64,000 bases of DNA from Litoditis marina (GCA_964036275.1 OZ038433.1:50299902-50363901), one strand, 5' to 3'. Shown: positions 47,241 to 58,499, counted from the stretch's first letter. The notes: generated from the letters alone by a model not told the origin. A program made the numbers and translations.

Positions 47241-47356
47241 TAGGACGATTATGTGGACCATTTCCGACGCATCGGTCTTCTAAACTGCAATTGAAAAATG
47301 TAATGCAGTTTAAAGGACCGAAGCGTTGAAATTGGTCCACATAATCGTCCTTCTTC
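47241..47356. mobile_element. AAGGACGATTATGTGG MITE downstream of copy C
   Basis: Complete copy with both ends; equivalent to 38531-38640. Confidence 0.8.
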
Positions 47357-48140
47357 AAAGGCAGAAGGCTCACTGAAATGAAACAAGTTTTCAGAGTCCT
47401 ATACTAAATGGGAATTATTCTAATGCGCATGAGTAGTTTTAGTTAGTGACTTCGCCCAAACGCTAGTTCGAACAATACTATTCAGAAACTCTTTTTGACA
47501 TGCAACTTGTACTGCGTTTACGAACAATGTCCGCGTTTAACGGCATCAAGCCTGACACGCTAAGTCAGTTGAGTGTTTCAGTCTCGTCTGCTCTCTAGAA
47601 GGGTGTTCTCACAACGAGGTGTGTTCTTCGACAGTAATCGAATCATGTTATCTTCACCATTCGATCTATGTTCTTTCTATGTTTCAAGTCGATTCTGCGC
47701 CATGTGTACTTTCGTGTTTTGATTCGGTAGTCTTTCTTTCATCATTTGCATATTTCGTATTTTGTACACTTGTCAACTTAATTAATAAACAATACCACAC
47801 ATGTTCTTCTTAGTCACGTTTTATCGGACTGCAGTAACATGAAAATTGCATACTCTAGACATTTTTTGAACCTAAAAGAGCTTGAAAAACACATTGATCG
47901 TTTCCACACATAGTGATTTCAACAATGGACGGTAACTAGAAATATCTTCGATGAAACATCCCAACGCGTATCAAACTATATCCTCGGGAACGAAGAAATA
48001 GCCTTAGTGACAGTTTGAAAAAGTTACATATGGGTATTCGATGACAGAAGTATACAAAAAAGCTTCATCTTCATAAATTACACTGGTTTTCTCACTTACA
48101 AGTTTCAAAACATTGGTTGTATCTCAATGAAAACAATGCA

Positions 48141-48698
48141 CTACATCTCCGGATACCGCAACTAACAAACAAGGTTCTATTAAGAGAAAAAGAATTGCAT
48201 TGGATTAAAGTAGTGTTAAGCTGTTTTCCTTTGGGACTAAATGATCAAATTAAAGGTTTTGGCAATATCTCTAACTTTGCCAATCCGCTTTCCAAAAGTT
48301 CTCACCCTTATTTTGTTATGCCAATTCCGTTAAAGAAGAAAAGTCACGGTAAAAAGCGTAGATCACGCAAACATCAGAAAGAACACAGGTCTATCGATTC
48401 ATTAATTAATGCTTTGAACATTAGTCATGGTAAGGAGATATATCGACTCATGAGAACACTTACCAAAGTTGAGAAAAACAATCTCACTAGCTTTGCTTTC
48501 ACCAATAACTTCGAAAATGAAAGTTTTATTACCAAATATAAAATTTTCTGTCTCATCAGCAACCATTTCTGGCACTCGAAAAAGGAAGTCGATAGAACAC
48601 CTATATTCACTCTCAAAATAAATTTTACATCGAAATCTCTAGTAAACCTTCATCTACTTAATAAGTTGCATCTTCATCTTCTTAATAAGTTGCTCTAA
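48141..48698 (+). pseudogene. GIY-YIG nuclease C-terminus and basic linker of the Penelope-like element
   Basis: The frame opens with LLREKELHWIKVVLSCFPLGLN, the typical end of a GIY-YIG domain in retroelements (RE-WI-L-T--P-GLN, with the conserved catalytic-region Glu). A Lys/Arg-rich stretch (KKKSHGKKRRSRKHQ) and DSLINALNISHGKEIY follow. The N-terminal GIY and YIG motifs are absent because of truncation. The frame closes near a small tandem repeat (CTTAATAAGTTGC) at 48655-48695, where the reading frame shifts. Confidence 0.6.
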
Positions 48699-49398
48699 AC
48701 TGAGAAAACTCTTCACGGAATTCTCTACATGTAATAATGCATTTATAAGAACAGTCTATACATATAATCCACGAGTTTCAACGAGAATCTTCAATTATAA
48801 TGATTTTCTCAAAAACATGACTAAAGGCCAGAAGGATTACATTCTCTCAGATCAATACCAGTGTATATGCTCATCATATACAAAATATATTGACGGAACA
48901 CATGAGCACGTATGTACTGGTAATCTTGGAATAGTTTCTAATCCACGCATACGTAAACTTTTATCAATGGGAACAACATTCCGTACGCATGAAATCATCT
49001 CTGATAGTGAGTTACGAGAAATTGTTGAGTCAGCTAAAGATAAAATTGTAAATGGATCAAAATCCAAATTTCGACTAAGTGACATACAACAGGCATTATT
49101 CAAATCAATATTTGATAGTGAAGTTGTTAACAAAATCAATAATCGTATGTTCCCTGTGAATAATAACAGAGAACATTTCTATCTCACTAAAGAAGATCTG
49201 TTTTCCATTGACAAACTAAAACGGGAGTTCATTGTAACTTGTGTTGACAAAGCTTCGAGTAACTATTCTATTATATGCCCAAAGTTTTACCTTGAACAGA
49301 TGGATCTAGTAATGAACAGAAGTACAGCTAGTATATCAACTTATGTGAAAACGGATATTTCTATGTTAGATGTATTAAAAAGACATACATCTCATTGA
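48661..49398 (+). pseudogene. Cys-rich middle region of the Penelope-like polyprotein
   Basis: Open in a different frame from the segment before it. Contains RTVYTYNPRVSTRIFNYNDF, then a QCICSSY...HEHVCTGNLGIVSNPRIRK block with a CxC pair and His/Cys residues, then RDKIVNGSKSKFRL-like basic sequence and ELREIV. Similar CxC-GHV-TGDL-I-N blocks precede RT in permuted Penelope-like elements (recollection of the family, not searched). The frame closes with TGA at 49396-49398 where it shifts to the RT frame. Confidence 0.5.
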
Positions 49399-50570
49399 AT
49401 ATCAAATTCGATGAGTCAGGAGGCTTACCTCAGATATATGGTATACCTAAAATGCATAAAAATTCAACAAAATTTAGATACATAAGCGGTGCAAGACATA
49501 GTAGTCTGAAACCATTATGCCTTTCTTTACAAATCATCCTTAAGCATATCAGAAATCATTTCAAAAATATGTGTAATGTTATTTATGAAAGAACCGGTGT
49601 TAAACATTTTTGGGCCATAGACAATAGCATTACTGTTGTAGATGATATGGCCAGAACGAACCAAGATGTAGATACCAGAATATTCTCTGCAGATTTCACA
49701 AGTTTGTTCACCAATTTACCACACAGTGTGATAAAGGCAAACATGATGGGGCTACTGCAGCTAGTTATGAGAAACCATAATTATATCAACCTGAAAGGTA
49801 ACTTTTGCACCTACTCATCAAACAACAATAGCAGGGGACTGCATTTTACAATTAATGAAGTCTTTGACATGATATGTTCGTTATTAGATGATAGTTGTAA
49901 TACATAGAGCGGTGAAACATATCAGCAAAAGTATGGTATTCCCCAAGGTGCAAATTGTTCACCACAAATAGCTGACTTGACATTGTCCTACATGGAATAT
50001 AAATTCATGAAGGGTCTTATATCTAGTGAAGGAAATCATATAGCCAAGAAATTTAACAATAGCTTTAGATATATAGATGATGTTTTACATGTATCAAAGT
50101 ACTATCAGAAATTCAAAAATAACATATACAACATATATGATCCTTCTCTCAATCTGGAACCAACTGCACATATTCAACTGAATTGTGACTTTCTAGATTT
50201 GTACATAGAAGTAAAGCAAAATACATTGCATACTTCATTATTCAACAAAACAGATTTGTATAAATTCAGTGTATTACGATATCCACACTTCTTATCCAAC
50301 ATAGACACTAAAGCTGGACTTAATACTATAACTGGTGAACTTACTCGTTTTGCTAGAGTTTGCTGTGAATATAAAGATTTTGAAGAAAGAGTATTACAAC
50401 TAGCTAAATTTTATATTTGTAATAAATGGCCCATACTAATAGTAGCTAATCGAATATTTCGCGTCTTACATTCATATCCTTCCATCAGACATAAGTTTGG
50501 CCTTGGAAAAATTCTGCCACTTTCTCTTTTTCAAGGAATTAGAAGTCTGAACAATAACCAGCTACGGTAA
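49395..50570 (+). pseudogene. Reverse transcriptase of the Penelope-like element, one internal stop
   Basis: One continuous frame broken only by TAG at 49905-49907. Motifs in order: LPQIYGIPKMHK and KFRYISGARHSSLKPL (RT1-2), RIFSADFTSLFTNLPH (motif A, Asp present), KYGIPQGANCSPQIADLTLS (motif B), FRYIDDVLHV (motif C, catalytic DD), CDFLDLYIEV, RYPHFLSNID, TGELTRFARVC (thumb). All catalytic aspartates remain, so inactivation is through the stop and upstream frameshifts. Confidence 0.75.
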
Positions 50571-50734
50571 CTTGTCTTGTAATTGTCACCACATTATACC
50601 ACCAATAATTTTCCCTATCACGTCTTTAATCATTCATCATCATTTTGTGCTTCAATAAAATTTGGAGTTATTAGGCTGGACTTTTCTAAAAATAGTTTTT
50701 TTAACTTAAAATAATTTCACTAGGAATTACTGAT

Positions 50735-50797
50735 GTGGGTCATCTACTGATGAGAGCAGCCCATTCGGCATATGGATCGATAATTGCTCGAAATGCC
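50735..50797 (+). ncRNA. Hammerhead-like structured RNA with non-canonical strand order, copy 2
   Basis: Hairpin 1: GTGGGT (50735-50740) pairs with GCCCAT (50759-50764), with G.U at both ends. Its loop is CATCTA-CTGATGA-GAGCA. Hairpin 2: GGCA (50767-50770) pairs with TGCC (50794-50797). Its loop holds UA, TGGAT, a short linker, TGCTC and GAAA. Stem I is ATCTA/TGGAT (one G.U) and stem II is GAGCA/TGCTC. The NUH triplet is AUA. The plan is identical to 44557-44634, yet most paired positions differ in sequence and remain paired. It lies about 165 bp after the RT stop. Confidence 0.5.
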
Positions 50798-51399
50798 TAG
50801 GTGACTGAGGTTTGTAATAGGCAAACTACTAGGTTTGCATAGGCAAACTCATAATTTTATTCCTATAGGTACTCGACTACATATGGACTGTGTGTTTTTT
50901 TGCTTTTCTTTTTCATAACTTGTGTGGCATCTAGACTAATGCCCAAAATATCACTTGTAACTGTGTCTGCAGTAACAGACTAGTATTGTAATAATTTAAT
51001 TCAAGAATTGCATGTATTTTCATAAATTTGATTAATGCAGCAACCAAAGGAATTGATGTAAGACGCTCCAATCTAAATGGTTTCGGAAATCAGGAAATCC
51101 TAGTGATTTCATGAAGTTTTTAGGATGAGATTTTTAACCATCGAAGAGTTATCACTTTTTTAAATTATTTCTGATTGGACATCGGGTAGTCTCCGTTTAT
51201 TTGAAGTTTTAACAAAAAACCAAAGATCGAATCGCTGTGTCCCGATTCAGGAAATTGAAAAAAAGTGTGTCACAAAAAATTGCAGTTTTCACAAATCTCT
51301 CAAAGAATTGTGTCACAATTTTCCACACTTCAATTTTTTGGGCACAATTTTTCACACCTACAATCATTGTGCGTCGTTTTTCACTTTTCCAAATATTGT

Positions 51400-51850
51400 A
51401 CATGTTGTACACGTCAGATACAATTGGGGCCAGATGAGAGATCAATTGATAGCAACCATGGAAACAGCTGTAACGTTCACGCATGGAAACTGCACTCAGC
51501 TGCATATTATACAACATGGCAACATTGTCATTCACACATTTCAAAGAAACATCATCAAGAGCATCATGGAACGATGGAGAGTCGATTATGGATCGTGAAT
51601 CTCACATAGGAGAAGGATAATCAGATATTTGTGTAACTTCAACAAGGACGGGACTTTAGATAGCAGGTTGATCATCAAAATGGGTTGAACGAGGAGATAT
51701 AGAGTTTGGAGATGGAAATGCTGAGACAAGATTGGAAACGACATTTCTAGTTTGTTCAACTAACTCCATTTCAATTGGCAGAATTGGATCGGCAGACGGT
51801 GTTGGTGTTGTAGTTTGGTGAACAAGATACTTTTTGAGCTACAAGGTTTG
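51400..51850 (-). pseudogene. Second retroposon ORF fragment, spacer after copy C
   Basis: Nearly the same sequence as 32960-33540 on the same strand (peptide RERYSCFHGCYQLISHLAPIVSD), with several indels that break the frame. Confidence 0.5.
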
Positions 51851-52569
51851 TTCTACGAAGCAAGCCCTAACTGTGTATGTTGACTCCGCTATATCTGTAA
51901 TTTGGACTCGTTGCTTTTCGGTCGTAAATAGCAGACTATGGCGTGTACCCAGTTCAAACTACAGATGTTGTCAAAGTCGAACTCAAAACTCGACTCAAAA
52001 ACTCGAAATTTGTAATGGTCAAAAGGCGAGCTTGGAAAATGGCGTATATAGTTCGTTGCGTTCCCACTGAGACCCATTGGAATCATGCGAAGATTTTCGA
52101 TTGCCCAGTCTTTCGAGAAATCATGAGTAACGGAAGAATCGCTGACGGAAATTTACAGTTTTAAGAAGAACTAAAAAATGGTGGAAAATTGACTGGAATA
52201 TTTATTGGCACACTGCCAAGTCTCAGTGGGAATGACCGGAACTATACCTAACCGAAACTCAGGTGTGGTCATTCCCCGTTTCCTATATACCCGCGAGCAG
52301 ATGGTCTCTATTTGATACTTGATACTATCTGGCGATCATTTCGGTTGTCATGGCTACACACACCACCCGCACAGCAAACCAACTATGCTTACTGTTTATA
52401 TTTATGTTTACATAACATTTCGCATTTTGTTGAATTTGTGTGTTTAGGTTTTACACATTTTAGTATTAACACAAATCCATTTAATCAGAGATGAAAAGCC
52501 TGTTGAAACGTGAAGAATGTTAGCAATTGTGGCGGTTTTTTCGTCTCAGTATTTTTGATTATATTAGAG

Positions 52570-52686
52570 AAGGACGATTGTGTGGTCCAATCTCAACGCT
52601 TCAGTCCTTCAAACTGCAACACATTTTTCAATTGCAGTTTAATGGACCGTTGACACGGGATTGGTCCACGTAATCGTCTTGCTTTA
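52570..52686. mobile_element. AAGGACGATTATGTGG MITE, ancestral spacer copy
   Basis: Third positional orthologue of 34281-34396. Confidence 0.8.
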
Positions 52687-52839
52687 AATGATTTCGATTG
52701 CATTTGAGATGTAACCAGGTTGTATTTGAAAGACCCAATGGTTTAGTTTACTATTAGTCAACTGCACAGTAACGTGAAGCATGATTAACACATCAGAACT
52801 CCCCACAATTACTCAATAGAATGCCAACTTCACGTGACT

Positions 52840-53931
52840 TTCGTGCGCAGCGCGGAGCGCTGCGCAGATTAGTTTTTGTTCAAAGGTCTGCAGACATTAC
52901 AAAACAGATTATTACAATTTTCTTCAAAGTACGTCGACCATTTTCTTAGATTTTTGCATGAATCACTGAAGGGCAACACGTCTACAAGATACCAAGTTCA
53001 CTTTCCATGTAGTTATTTATTGAGAGGAGTTAGAGGGCCCAACGTCTCGCAAAAATGGCTTCCGTGCGGGGCGGCGGCGCCGGCGCCGGCGACAAAAGTG
53101 TCCGCCTCCTCAAATCTCGGCATAGTTTCGCACAAAATTAACTTATTCCCAAAATTTTTACATTATTGAAAAGCTCTAAAAAAGTTGAGATATACGTATT
53201 TTCCAGGTATGTCTGAAATTTGAATATTACGTGTGAGAGAGCCGAAAATGGTCTCGCAAAAAATCATGGATAGACCGGTTTCGTGAAAATAAAAATGAAA
53301 GAAGAGTTTAACGTGTAGTTTTTCCAATGGAGATCTCATGACAGGCGGGTACAGCTTGGTTTTCATTCCTATTCACATGTCTGAATGGCGGATTGGATAA
53401 AAGCTCTATTTACGCACGGCGAACGCAGGTTCGATTCCTGCCTGGAGCACAAAATTTGCTATCACTTGAACGAGGTTACAACTACACAAACGTTCTGAAC
53501 TACGGCGCGGTTTAACATAAAATTCCTTGTTTAGATTATTGTTTAAAAATATCATTTTTATCAAAAATGACCGTTACTTCGTAACCATAGAAAAAGAGTT
53601 CAATTAGTATAAAAAAACGAGTGTATAGAAAGTAAAGATTAGTTTTGGATAAACATGTACAAGAAATATAAAAGAGGTCCAATAAAAATATTTTGAGGAA
53701 AATGCTAATCTCGCTTCTCTTGAAAACAACGGAGTATAAGCTAGATTATTGTGAGTCGCAGTCAGAAGTTTTCTTCCGGTAGCAAAAAACTCGGTATCCT
53801 TTTTTCGAATTCTCAAACCGAGCGAGATTAGACTTTTCCTCAAAATATTTTTATTGGACTTCTTTTATATTTCTTGTACATGTTTATCCAAAACTAATCT
53901 TTACTTTCTATACACTCGTTTTTTTATACTA
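52840..53931 (-). mobile_element. Second palindrome-headed, hairpin-tailed element (~1.09 kb)
   Basis: Delimited by the split MITE. Tail at the left: perfect hairpin GCGCAGCGC-GGA-GCGCTGCGC (52845-52865). Head at the right: inverted arms of about 110 bp (53605-53715 and 53820-53931; outer end TAGTATAAAAAAACGAGTGT) around a ~100-bp loop. The body has no ORF of interest and includes a tRNA-like box pair. The plan equals that of 15297-17383, but the sequence is unrelated apart from the GC hairpin style. Confidence 0.75.
53383..53450 (+). repeat. tRNA-like segment inside the hairpin-tailed element
   Basis: TGGCGGATTGGATAAAAGC resembles an A box. GCAGG-TTCGATT-CCTGC is a perfect T arm with a canonical B box. 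No acceptor stem or anticodon stem pairs, so it is a tRNA relic or an internal pol III promoter rather than a tRNA gene. Confidence 0.5.
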
Positions 53932-54566
53932 ATTCAATTTACTTCTAGTATACACATGCAACCAGGTTGCATTTTGATTGCCTGCAACCGGGTTGCATGT
54001 GTAATTGTAATTGGCCCAATTATTATGCAGATTCTCAAGTCTTTGTTGGACAATATACACGTGTGAATAACAATATATTGTATTTATGCATTTCATTAAT
54101 ATGTTTGTAAACATTTAAACATTATTTCAAATACGAACAATATTACATTTTCTCAGATATTCATTCATTCACCTCTCTTCCTTACGAGGGGGTCATCACA
54201 CATGTCATACTCGTAATCGGAGCATCTGCTGAGTAGATCTCGGTCCCTCCTTCATTGAAGACATGGTGGTTAATCGAATGCTCTTGTGGCATTGATCCAG
54301 TGATATGCACGAAATTTCTTGGAAGGAGGGACAGAGACTGTTTGTGAACATTAAACTATAAGAAAGACTAGGAGATTGAAATTATTATACAAAACCACGT
54401 TGCTTGTATAAACAAGCTCAACTAGCTGTTGCTATAATTTCATTTCTGTGAGCACGAACAGATTATTGTCTCAATATTACTGATCAGCCACCAAAACGTT
54501 TGAAGGCGCCCCTCTCAACCTTTACACCTCGACGTCTCGTTACTGTTTCAGCATGGCTCCTAACTT

Positions 54567-54802
54567 ATAGTCGACACCATTCCTACTGAGACTCCTACAG
54601 TACCTTTTCGCGTTGTACAATGGCCATTTTGTAATGCAAACTTCAACTTCGTCAAAAAATATTTGAAATACTCGTTGTAATAGGTTGTCATAATCTGAAT
54701 TGAAAATTGTTAATCATTCCGATAATATTTACGTTATTTAAACAAGCTTGAAGTTTGGTTTTCTTACTGTAGGAGTGTCAGTGGGAATGAAAAAGACTAT
54801 AC
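54567..54802. mobile_element. ~239-bp CTACTGAGACTCC MITE upstream of copy D
   Basis: Third positional orthologue of 35202-35440. Confidence 0.8.
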
Positions 54803-54838
54803 TCAGAACACAAACTCAATCTGTCTGTATGTTTCAGG

Positions 54839-57398
54839 ATGTCTACTATATACCCGGGGTCGCAGCTCCCCACTGACGAGGTGTCGTGGGTCTCAGAGGA
54901 GCGGCCGGAGACGCGAACTAGACCTCCGCCTAATATGTCCTTGGTACAATCATATGAATGAGTAGAATAATACATATACGGAAATAGAAAAATGTTAGGT
55001 GATAGGATAAACCAGTTTCTGGAACAGTTAGTTCACTTATACCACCTGTGAAGCATTTGAACGCGCAGACATTTTCGTTTTTAGTAGAGAAGAGTGTGCT
55101 TATTATTAATGTAGAGTTGTGCTCATAAGGAAACTGGAAGTAAAATTTGAGTATTATTCGAACTTTGTTCCACCAAAACAGCGCATCTGATATTTTCTCG
55201 CTGCCACTATTCTGTATTACATGTCCAATGGTTGTTCAACCGTCTCGAAGTCGATCTGTCGCAGCAATCAAATTTTAGTCCACTGAAATGTTTCAGGAAT
55301 CGAATCAAGTGGTGAAGCTGCTCTGCTTGATGATGGTCGCTAGCATCACTGTGCTCTACAGACCCCGTTTCAATAAAAGTTTTGGTGCCTACGAACAACT
55401 CGCCAATCGGGTTTGTGAAGAAAATCCCAGTCTGATAATTACAATTTCATGAACGGTGGAGCTCGCAATAAAATACAACAAGGATTCATGAAAAAGTGGG
55501 GGCCCAACGACTGTGAGATTTGTCTTCTGCTGTGCGCCGCTTAGACAGCTACTCTCAAATGGAGCAGCTACTGCTACAAAAACCGGAAAATACTTATATA
55601 CTCAAGTATAACTGTTCATTACAAACATACAAAAGTCGTAAAATATTTTTTCAAACCTGTAAACTAGAATCTACAAGTCACAGCTGTAAAAGAGAGAACA
55701 ACTGTTGAATAATATGCCAAGTGTTATAGCACCTAGAGTAACAAGTAAGGACCAAAACTGCAAATCATTGTGTACAAAACCAGAATCTCTATAGTTGACT
55801 ACGTTGAGTTAACATCTGTGATTTGTATATTATAGTTTACAGGTTTGAAAAAATATTTTACGACTTTTGTATGTTTGTAATGAACAGTTATACTTGAGTA
55901 TATAAGTATTTTCCGGTTTTTGTAGCAGTAGCTGCTCCATTTGAGAGTAGCTGTCTAAGCGGCGCACAGCAGAAGACAAATCTCACAGTCGTTGGGCCCC
56001 CACTTTTTCATGAATTTTTCTCTTTTTGTACACATGCCGTAGGTATGTGGTTTGATCTGTACGGTGCAGATAAAATTGTTTTCTTAATGAATGACTTGTC
56101 AAGTATTACCATCATTCGAAAAAAATATGACGTCAACATTGCAGTTCTGGAAACTTACTTTATCTGCCCTTCAGATTCCCAGAATACGTCATGTTTGAAT
56201 GAAGTTTCATCGTGAATTGACCATTTTTAAGAAACTTTCAGCATTCGAAAACATATTTCACGTCAATTTTTTCAAATGTTGACGTCATCTGGTCTTCTGA
56301 ATTCCAGAATAAGTCATATTTAGATAAAGTTTCATCGTTAATATACCATTGTTGAGATATTTTCAGCATTTGAAATAATATGTGACGTCAACTTTGCACT
56401 TTTCAAAAATGACGTCATCTGGTCTCCAGAATCCCAGAATACGTCACTCTTAGATTGAGTTTCACCGTTAATTGACCCTTCCTAAGATATAAACATCATT
56501 TGAAAATATATGTGACATCAACTTTGCACTTTTCGATTATGACGTCATCCGAGCTCCAGAATCCTCGATGACGTCATCAGTAGAAGACTTACATCTGAAT
56601 CAATGTCAGTTCATGTCGTGGTATCATACTCCAAATTTTACTTGAATTGGTTAGGACTGAGCTGAGTTATAACGCAATTTGATTTACCGCGACAGAGAGG
56701 GCGAGAGAGTGCACGAAATGAAGAGACGCAGAGACATTTTCAAAAACCTATAACTTAATGAAAAATTATTTTTTTCGAAAAAAAGTTTGCGCCCCCAAGG
56801 TTTGAGTGGGATATCTATCGTGTCCCAAATTTTCAGTCAAATCGGTTCACACATAAAAATTTCCCAGGAGTGCGCACAAACACAGACGGAAGGACGGAAG
56901 GACACACGGCGGAAGTTGGCGGTCTGCATGAAGCGCATGACGTCATAACTCGGCTCAAACTCAATCAATTTCGTTCAAATTTCGAACATAGCTTGTAAAT
57001 GTGCCATAGAAAATTAGCAAATCATAAAAAGTATCGTTTTGCACAGTTGGGCCTTTTTGAGAGTGAACTAAAAAAATGAAAGCGCGCATTAGCCGGACCA
57101 AAGACAAATCTCGCACAGCGCTTCGCGCTGCGCGCGATTTCATGAAGTGAAAAACAACCCTCACTTCCGTAAAATGCCTAGGAATTTGGATTGTATCCAC
57201 GTACAACAATGACTCACAGTGGATGTTTTGCATTGTGTTCTTCTATTCTGTTTCGAATCACTTCACGTGTTTTTCAACTTCATGCAGTCTTTTTAACTAT
57301 ATTTTCCATTCAAATTATTTAAGGTTGAAGAAAGTGGAGCGGCTTCCGACAACATCGATTTGGACGCCGTTCGATTTGTGCTCCAAGTACTAGTTGAG
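54839..57398 (+). pseudogene. Four-helix membrane protein, tandem copy D (exons 1-3 only)
   Basis: Exons 54839-54943, 55297-55410 and 57324-57398 are in frame and bounded by the usual splice signals; exon 2 has lost one codon relative to copy C. The second intron is enlarged by the palindrome-headed element at 55486-57138. Exons 4-7 do not appear before the window ends, because an LTR retrotransposon starts about 190 bp after exon 3. The downstream exons may continue beyond the retrotransposon, in which case the gene could still be spliced across a very long intron; otherwise it is truncated. Confidence 0.75.
55486..57138 (+). mobile_element. Palindrome-headed, hairpin-tailed element, copy 2 (copy D intron 2)
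   Basis: Same order as copy 1: arms (55486-55678 and about 55825-56015), four ~130-bp TGACGTCA-containing tandem units (about 56110-56590), and tail hairpin at 57116-57130. Each arm has a single 98-bp block where copy 1 has two. Host sequence resumes at TTTCATGAAGTGAAAAACAA, which is continuous in copies B and C. Confidence 0.8.
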
Positions 57399-57591
57399 GT
57401 GAGTGTTCCACTGATTCCATATAAATGATAATTTACTCACTAATCTTTTGAGATTTTAAAGTTTTCATTAGTTCTAGATTATAGGAAAAAGCTAACCTTA
57501 AACTGCACACAAAAATGTTTTGCCGGGATTGGATCACATAATCGTCCCTCTTAAATCGAGAAAGTATACTGTTATGACCGAGAAAGTATAC

Positions 57592-57820
57592 TGTTATGAC
57601 GTTATGACGTTATAACAGTCGAGACCGCTTTCATTCCGAAAACGACTAGAAAGGAGAGAACAAGAAGAAGAAGCGAGTCAAGCCATCCTGACAAGAAGAA
57701 CAAAGAGTGCAGTCTACGCTTCTGGAAGACGCTTCACGCTGTCTGGGAAATGGGTATAAATACACCGATCACTCTCCAATAAACAGTTCCAAACCTACTG
57801 TGTGCTTGTTGTATCAACAC
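57592..57820 (+). promoter_or_regulatory. 5' LTR of the gypsy-type element
   Basis: Starts TGTTATGACGTTATGACG; TATAAATA at 57755-57762 and AATAAA at 57778-57783 are correctly ordered; ends near CAACA. TGGCGATCAG at 57827-57836 is the likely primer-binding region. A 22-bp block (CGAGAAAGTATACTGTTATG onward) is tandemly duplicated at the left edge, so the exact start could be 57570. Without the 3' LTR the ends are approximate. Confidence 0.65.
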
Positions 57821-57926
57821 TTCTAAGTGGCGATCAGCTTATAGTACTCACTAGGGAAGGTCTATCGTCGTCTGCAACCCGATCTACTCCTGCTAGCTGT
57901 TCGAAGACAGCGCTTGTGGAGCACCG

Positions 57927-58499
57927 ATGGTCGTAACGGATGACAACACCCAGCCAGGATCCCCAAGGAGCTCCGCTCCCACTCACCTTCCGGTCTACCG
58001 GGGGCGAGCACCTGGTGCATATCGCCCCGGATCCTCTTGGAAAACCTGGTTACGTTCATTTTCCAACTTCTTGACGTTGCAAAAAGTCACTGTAGAGAGT
58101 GACCAACGTCTCATCTTTCTTCAAGAAATAGGAGATTCGAATTATGAACTCCTTGAGTCTTTGTTGCAAGGTCGTACTCTCGAAGATACACCAATTACAG
58201 AGTTGTACAGCGTTATGGAAAAGCACTTTGCCCCGAAGAAACTGGTCCTCGCCGAGCGCTATCGTCTGATGACCATGGCCCAGAACAGTGGACAGACCCT
58301 GCAGGACTTCTACGCCAGCATCCAGAAGACTGCCAAGGACTGTGACTTCGGCGCCATCAAGGACCACCGGGATGCTCAGGTTACCTTGGTATTCATTGGT
58401 GGAATTTCCTTCCTTGAAACCAGGAAGAGACTTCTTGAGAAAGAGGATCTGACTTCTAAGCAAGCCGGGCCAAAATGCGCCACATCTCAAAGAAGGTAG
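57927..58499 (+). pseudogene. Gag capsid region of the gypsy-type element
   Basis: 190-codon frame beginning MVVTDDN. Capsid-like features: WKTWLRSFSNFLTLQKV, LLESLLQGRTLED, FAPKKLVLAERYRLMTMAQ, QDFYASIQKTAKDCDFG, the usual order in Ty3/gypsy Gag. The frame shifts near 58470, after ETRKRLLEKEDLTSKQ, before the zinc-knuckle segment. Confidence 0.75.

Larger units (their letters stand above)
48141..51033 (+). mobile_element. Penelope-like retroelement with upstream GIY-YIG remnant, 5'-truncated
   Basis: The host sequence continuous in copy B (AAAACGATGCAGCAACC near 40240) is interrupted here. AATGCA flanks both sides (48135-48140 and 51034-51039), a 6-bp target duplication that delimits a 2,893-bp insert. 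Coding order: the end of a GIY-YIG-type nuclease, a basic linker, a Cys-rich segment, the reverse transcriptase, then ~460 bp of 3' DNA with the hammerhead-like RNA. A nuclease placed ahead of the RT matches the permuted Naiad/Chlamys group of Penelope-like elements rather than canonical ones with a C-terminal nuclease. The 5' end is truncated inside the nuclease. Confidence 0.8.
52748..53950 (+). mobile_element. CACGTGA MITE split by a later insertion
   Basis: The left part (52748-52839) ends CTTCACGTGACT; the right part resumes at about 53932 with ATTCAATTTACTTCTAGTA. The intact orthologue at 41388-41521 reads straight across. Confidence 0.8.

Noticed and set aside
53383..53450. A functional tRNA gene
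   Set aside because: T arm and B box are perfect, but the acceptor and anticodon stems do not pair; it sits inside a transposon.
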